A stretch of DNA of 64,000 nucleotides from AC-49 sp963766605 (lineage in GTDB: Bacteria > Actinomycetota > Thermoleophilia > Solirubrobacterales > Solirubrobacteraceae), in contig CAVYAT010000007.1 in assembly GCA_963766605.1 (NCBI GenBank), positions 434,001 through 498,000 of the forward strand, given 5' to 3'. Below, piece by piece: positions 61,186 to 64,000 of the stretch. A program made the position numbers and the translations under genes. The first letter of the stretch is position 1. Each line of letters begins with the position of its first letter. Under the pieces are notes generated by a model. That model saw only the letters and a list, made by a program, of their open reading frames with translations. It did no database searches and was not told the DNA's origin.

Positions 61186-62561
61186 CGACGAGCGGGCTTC
61201 TTGCGCTTGGGCGGGGGCCGGCTGCTTTCCGGGTGTCCCTGACTCGTCAGCCTGGCGTAGACCACGCGGCGGCTGTGGCCGTGGGTGATCGCCAGGGCGA
61301 AGTCGAACTCCTGCTCGATGGCGCCGCGGAGGGTGAGCGTGGCGGTCAGGCGCCCACCGGCCAGACGCCCGGCGCCGGAGGCGATGACACTGATTTGCCT
61401 GGCCGTCACCGCAACCGGACCCGCCGGTCGGCCGGCCGCCGCCACGAGCGTGCTCGCACACACCCAGTCCGCCTTGGCGCTGCCGTGGTGCGTGCACGAG
61501 AGCCGAACCCGGAGCGGTCGGCCGGCTCCGCCGGGTAGCGGGCCGCCGATCGACATCCGCCGGATCGCGTCGCCGTTGATCATCCAGATCCCGCCCGGCC
61601 CCGGGGCGATCCCCTGGATGAAGTCGGTTGTATCGCCCGGCGGGCTGATCGGCGCCTCGGTGATCGTCCCGGCCAGAGTGACCTGTCCGATCGCGCGGCC
61701 CCAGATGTTGTTGTCGACGAAGTACACGTTCCCGTCTGGACCGAGCGTCATTGCGTCCGGAGAGCTGGTGCGGGCACCCAGCAGCCCGCGGGTGAAGCGC
61801 GTGATGTGGCCATCCGGTGTGATCCGCGCGACCGCCGGCGACGCGGGCTCGAAGTCGGAGAACCACACGTTGCCGTCGGCGCCCGGCGCGATGCCGCCGA
61901 CCAGCGGCGCGTCCTCCTCCGACGGGCCAAAGAACTCGCTGATCTGGCCCGCGGGCGTGATCCGGCCGATCGCTCCGGGGTCTCCTTTGTCGACGAACCA
62001 CACGTTGCCGTCGGATCCCGCGACGAGCGATGTCGGGATCGCGGTCTTCAGGATGCCATCGCGGTACTCGGTGATCTGGCCCGCGGGGGTGATCCGGCCG
62101 ATCGCCGGGTCGGAGCGCATCGCGCTCGGGTCGGGCGCGTCGTCGCTGAACCAGAGGTTGTGGTCGGGCCCGGTGACGATCCCGCCGATCAGGCTGTTGG
62201 ACATCAGGCCGGTACGGAACTCGGTCAGGGTGCCCGACGGGGTGAGCGTCCCGATCGCGGCGTTGAGGTCGTCGAACCAGATGTCCTGGTCGGGCCCGAG
62301 CGTCAGGTCGAGGATCTCGACACCGGTGCCGCCGCGGAAGACGGTGGTGTGGCCGTCCGGAGCGATGCTGACGATGTTCGAGCTGCGGATGTTCTCGCTG
62401 TCGGTCACCCACATCGTGCCGTCGGTGCCGGCCGTGATGCCGTCGACCTGGGGGAGATGGATCGCGAGCGTCGTCAGCTGGCCCGGGGCCGCCGGCGCGG
62501 TCGCCGGCACGGCAGCCGCGAGCGTGACGGCGAGAAGCAGGATGCGGCGCAGGGACCTCAT
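61182..62561 (-). CDS. secreted Vgb-like (virginiamycin B lyase/NHL-type) propeller protein
   Basis: The 459-residue protein has a signal peptide ('RILLLAVTLAAAVPATAPAA'). At least six blade-like repeats of the type 'GPDxNxWFxD...IGRITPxG' follow, and then a C-terminal beta domain ending in a basic tail. These repeats define the Vgb-like family, seven-bladed propellers; true Vgb opens streptogramin B rings, but most such secreted proteins have other, unknown roles. I see no basis to claim resistance. ATG 62561 was chosen as start; it follows the neighbouring gene by 28 bases on the same strand. Confidence 0.82.
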   Translation of the reverse strand: MRSLRRILLLAVTLAAAVPATAPAAPGQLTTLAIHLPQVDGITAGTDGTMWVTDSENIRSSNIVSIAPDGHTTVFRGGTGVEILDLTLGPDQDIWFDDLNAAIGTLTPSGTLTEFRTGLMSNSLIGGIVTGPDHNLWFSDDAPDPSAMRSDPAIGRITPAGQITEYRDGILKTAIPTSLVAGSDGNVWFVDKGDPGAIGRITPAGQISEFFGPSEEDAPLVGGIAPGADGNVWFSDFEPASPAVARITPDGHITRFTRGLLGARTSSPDAMTLGPDGNVYFVDNNIWGRAIGQVTLAGTITEAPISPPGDTTDFIQGIAPGPGGIWMINGDAIRRMSIGGPLPGGAGRPLRVRLSCTHHGSAKADWVCASTLVAAAGRPAGPVAVTARQISVIASGAGRLAGGRLTATLTLRGAIEQEFDFALAITHGHSRRVVYARLTSQGHPESSRPPPKRKKPARR

Positions 62562-62589
62562 TGCGTGACCCCGGAGGTTTACTCCCTCG

Positions 62590-64000
62590 TCAGGACTTCG
62601 AGCGGACCGCCGCAAGCTTCGCGCGCCGCGGCGGACCGGTGATCCGCGGGTTGCCGATCCACCCGGCGACGGTCACCCGCAGGCTCGTCGACGGCGCCAC
62701 GCGCAGCGTGCTCACCGACGGCGTCCGGCCGGGCGGGAAGAAGTGCTCGCGGCGCCCGTCGGAGCCGGTGACCGCGACCGCGTAGCCGTCGGCATGCCGC
62801 AGGCGCGGCCAGCGGATGCGCACGGTCTCGCCGCTGCGACGGAGCGTCAGCCATCCCACCCGGGCCGGTCGTGGCGGACCCGGCGCGATGAAGTGCGCGA
62901 CGACCGGCGTCCCGGCGGGGATGCCCTTGTCGGAGGTCAGCTGGGCCTGGATCATGCGCCGGCCGGCCGAGCCGTCCTGCAGCGTCCAGCGCACCGAGCC
63001 CGAGCGCTTGGCGGTGACGGCGATCGTCTGCCCGACGTTGGACCCCCGCTCGACGAAGCGGATCGTGCGGCCGGCAAGCCCGGGCGCGTCCCAGCTCAGC
63101 GTCCGCGTGCGTCCGTGTCCCGTGACCCGCGCGCGGATCTTCAGCGGCGCGAGCGCGGTCGAGCGCGTGACCGTCCCGATCGCCGGTGATCCCGTCTGCG
63201 GGGTCAGCACCCATGTTCCGGCGATCGGCCGCTCGACCCGCAGCAGCGTGATGCCGCCGGAGGGCAGATACGAGCTCGCGAACGCGCCGTCGACCACCGG
63301 CCGCGCGGTGTCCGGTGTCGCGGTCGGCGTGTAGATGCGGCCCTTGGGATCGGCGAGCGTCACACGCGGCGCGCCGCCGACGCCCGCGACGTCCAGCACC
63401 AGTGCCCGCTGCCCGGCGGCGACGGTGAAGCTGCGCCCCTCGGGGGCCGCGAGCGCCGGGCCGGCGGTCAGCGACCGCGAGTCGGCGGGCAGGATCCCCT
63501 CGTGCGGGCGGGTCGGCTGGATCGTGTAGTCGTCGACGTCGCAGTGGGCGAGGACGATCTGCACCACGTCCGGGATGCCGCGGTGATAGCTGTGGATGCC
63601 CCGCATGCCGAAACCGCAGCCGGCGGCCCAGTCGTTGTTGATGAACATCTCCATCGACGCGATGTTGACGCCGTGGAACGCCACCGCCAGCTGGCCGTGG
63701 CCCTGGTAGCGCGCGCGGGCGCCGGCGGGCTCAGCCTCGACCCAGAAGTCGGTCTGGCCGAACATCTCGAACACCGGGCTGTCGGACGGAAACGAGTAGC
63801 CCAGGCGTCCGCTGTAGCTGAAGTAGCCGTCGTTCCAGAACTCCATCGACAGGCGCCCGATCTCGCCGCCGCCGTCAACGATCGAGGCCCGGCCGCCGAG
63901 CCGCAGCGCGTCGGTGCCGTCCGGCAGGTGCAGGAAGTCCCACGTCCCGTCGATCTGCAGCACGCTGACGAGCGACAGCCCGAGCAATCCGCCGACGCGG
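62590..64000 (-). CDS. large protein of unknown function, 5' partial at window edge
   Basis: The frame is open to the right edge (last bases of the window), so the start lies outside. The visible 469 residues begin with beta-rich sequence ('IDGTWDFLHLPDGTDALRLG', 'LSMEFWNDGYFSYSGRLGYS') and 'CGFGMRGIHSYHRGIPDVVQ'. The C-terminal half has two or three fibronectin- or immunoglobulin-like blocks, ending 'RVTVAGWIGNPRITGPPRRA'. Its neighbour and style suggest an extracellular protein. I do not recognise a family. The internal TTG 63987 is not taken as the start. Confidence 0.75.
   Translation of the reverse strand, partial: RVGGLLGLSLVSVLQIDGTWDFLHLPDGTDALRLGGRASIVDGGGEIGRLSMEFWNDGYFSYSGRLGYSFPSDSPVFEMFGQTDFWVEAEPAGARARYQGHGQLAVAFHGVNIASMEMFINNDWAAGCGFGMRGIHSYHRGIPDVVQIVLAHCDVDDYTIQPTRPHEGILPADSRSLTAGPALAAPEGRSFTVAAGQRALVLDVAGVGGAPRVTLADPKGRIYTPTATPDTARPVVDGAFASSYLPSGGITLLRVERPIAGTWVLTPQTGSPAIGTVTRSTALAPLKIRARVTGHGRTRTLSWDAPGLAGRTIRFVERGSNVGQTIAVTAKRSGSVRWTLQDGSAGRRMIQAQLTSDKGIPAGTPVVAHFIAPGPPRPARVGWLTLRRSGETVRIRWPRLRHADGYAVAVTGSDGRREHFFPPGRTPSVSTLRVAPSTSLRVTVAGWIGNPRITGPPRRAKLAAVRSKS

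Noticed and set aside
59287..62412. 1041-codon minus-strand frame
   Set aside because: It is antisense to NhaA-DsbA and out of frame with the Vgb-like gene; composition is shadow-like.
61182..62561. Virginiamycin B lyase resistance gene
   Set aside because: The repeats are of the Vgb-like type, but the protein is secreted with an extra C-terminal domain and there is no resistance context, so only a fold-level call is supported.

Overview
The window is very GC-rich (roughly 70% by eye). It has strong GC3 bias, frequent GTG/TTG starts, ATGA/GTGA-coupled operons, SARP and FCD-GntR regulators, and secreted CSLREA/choice-of-anchor, Vgb-like and collagen-like proteins. This suggests a soil actinobacterium, most likely of the Thermoleophilia/Solirubrobacterales type. 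That placement is an inference from style, because the window holds no rRNA or other phylogenetic marker. I saw no tRNA, rRNA, CRISPR array, insertion sequence or phage gene.

The left half (1 to about 35 kb) is a catabolic island. A MarR regulator, an alpha/beta hydrolase and a carboxylesterase open the window (1-2812). On the minus strand an 11-kb operon (13854 down to 2813) encodes a family-5 solute-binding protein, a DppB permease, a fused DppC-DppD, a DppF ATPase, a GH78 alpha-L-rhamnosidase, a GH1 beta-glucosidase, an HSL-type esterase and a GntR regulator. The glycosidases have no signal peptide, so intact glycosides are probably imported and hydrolysed inside the cell. Two genes of this operon (the binding protein and GH78) each carry one extra base that breaks the frame. 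Next come an FAH/cupin/SDR/SDR/MetE-like operon with a divergent GntR (13952-18581), a branched-chain-amino-acid-type ABC transporter with fused LivH-LivM (18517-23324), a second FAH hydrolase divergent from a GntR/methyltransferase/VOC operon (23424-26340), and a VOC/SDR/SDR operon. Divergent from the last is an operon of bicovalent FAD oxidase, quercetinase-like bicupin and carboxylesterase (28294-32131). A flavodoxin/zinc-ribbon protein, a duplicated HbpS/GlcG-like protein and a ketopantoate-reductase-like protein follow (32118-34995).

Taken together, glycoside import, rhamnosidase plus glucosidase, a bicupin whose eight metal-ligand positions match the spacing I recall for Bacillus quercetinase, several esterases, FAH-type hydrolases and an aromatic-acid-type importer fit a pathway for plant flavonoid glycosides such as rutin. 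This is a hypothesis. It is strengthened by promoter and operator motifs shared between the separate transcription units.

The right half (35-64 kb) is mostly housekeeping and cell-envelope genes. It holds a YbdK-like ligase, secreted proteins, a phosphoesterase with a collagen-like tail behind a PhoP-box-like repeat array, a 1-Cys peroxiredoxin with a rhodanese, a PEBP lipoprotein, an MFS exporter, glucose-6-phosphate isomerase with a HAD phosphatase, a MarR regulator facing a possible 34-residue peptide, an F420-type luciferase-like oxidoreductase, a giant SARP/ATPase regulator, a Tim44-domain membrane protein, a secreted glycosidase-like protein, a DUF1330 protein, methylmalonate-semialdehyde dehydrogenase, secreted propeller-like proteins, and an NhaA antiporter fused to a DsbA domain. 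The first and last genes run off the window edges.
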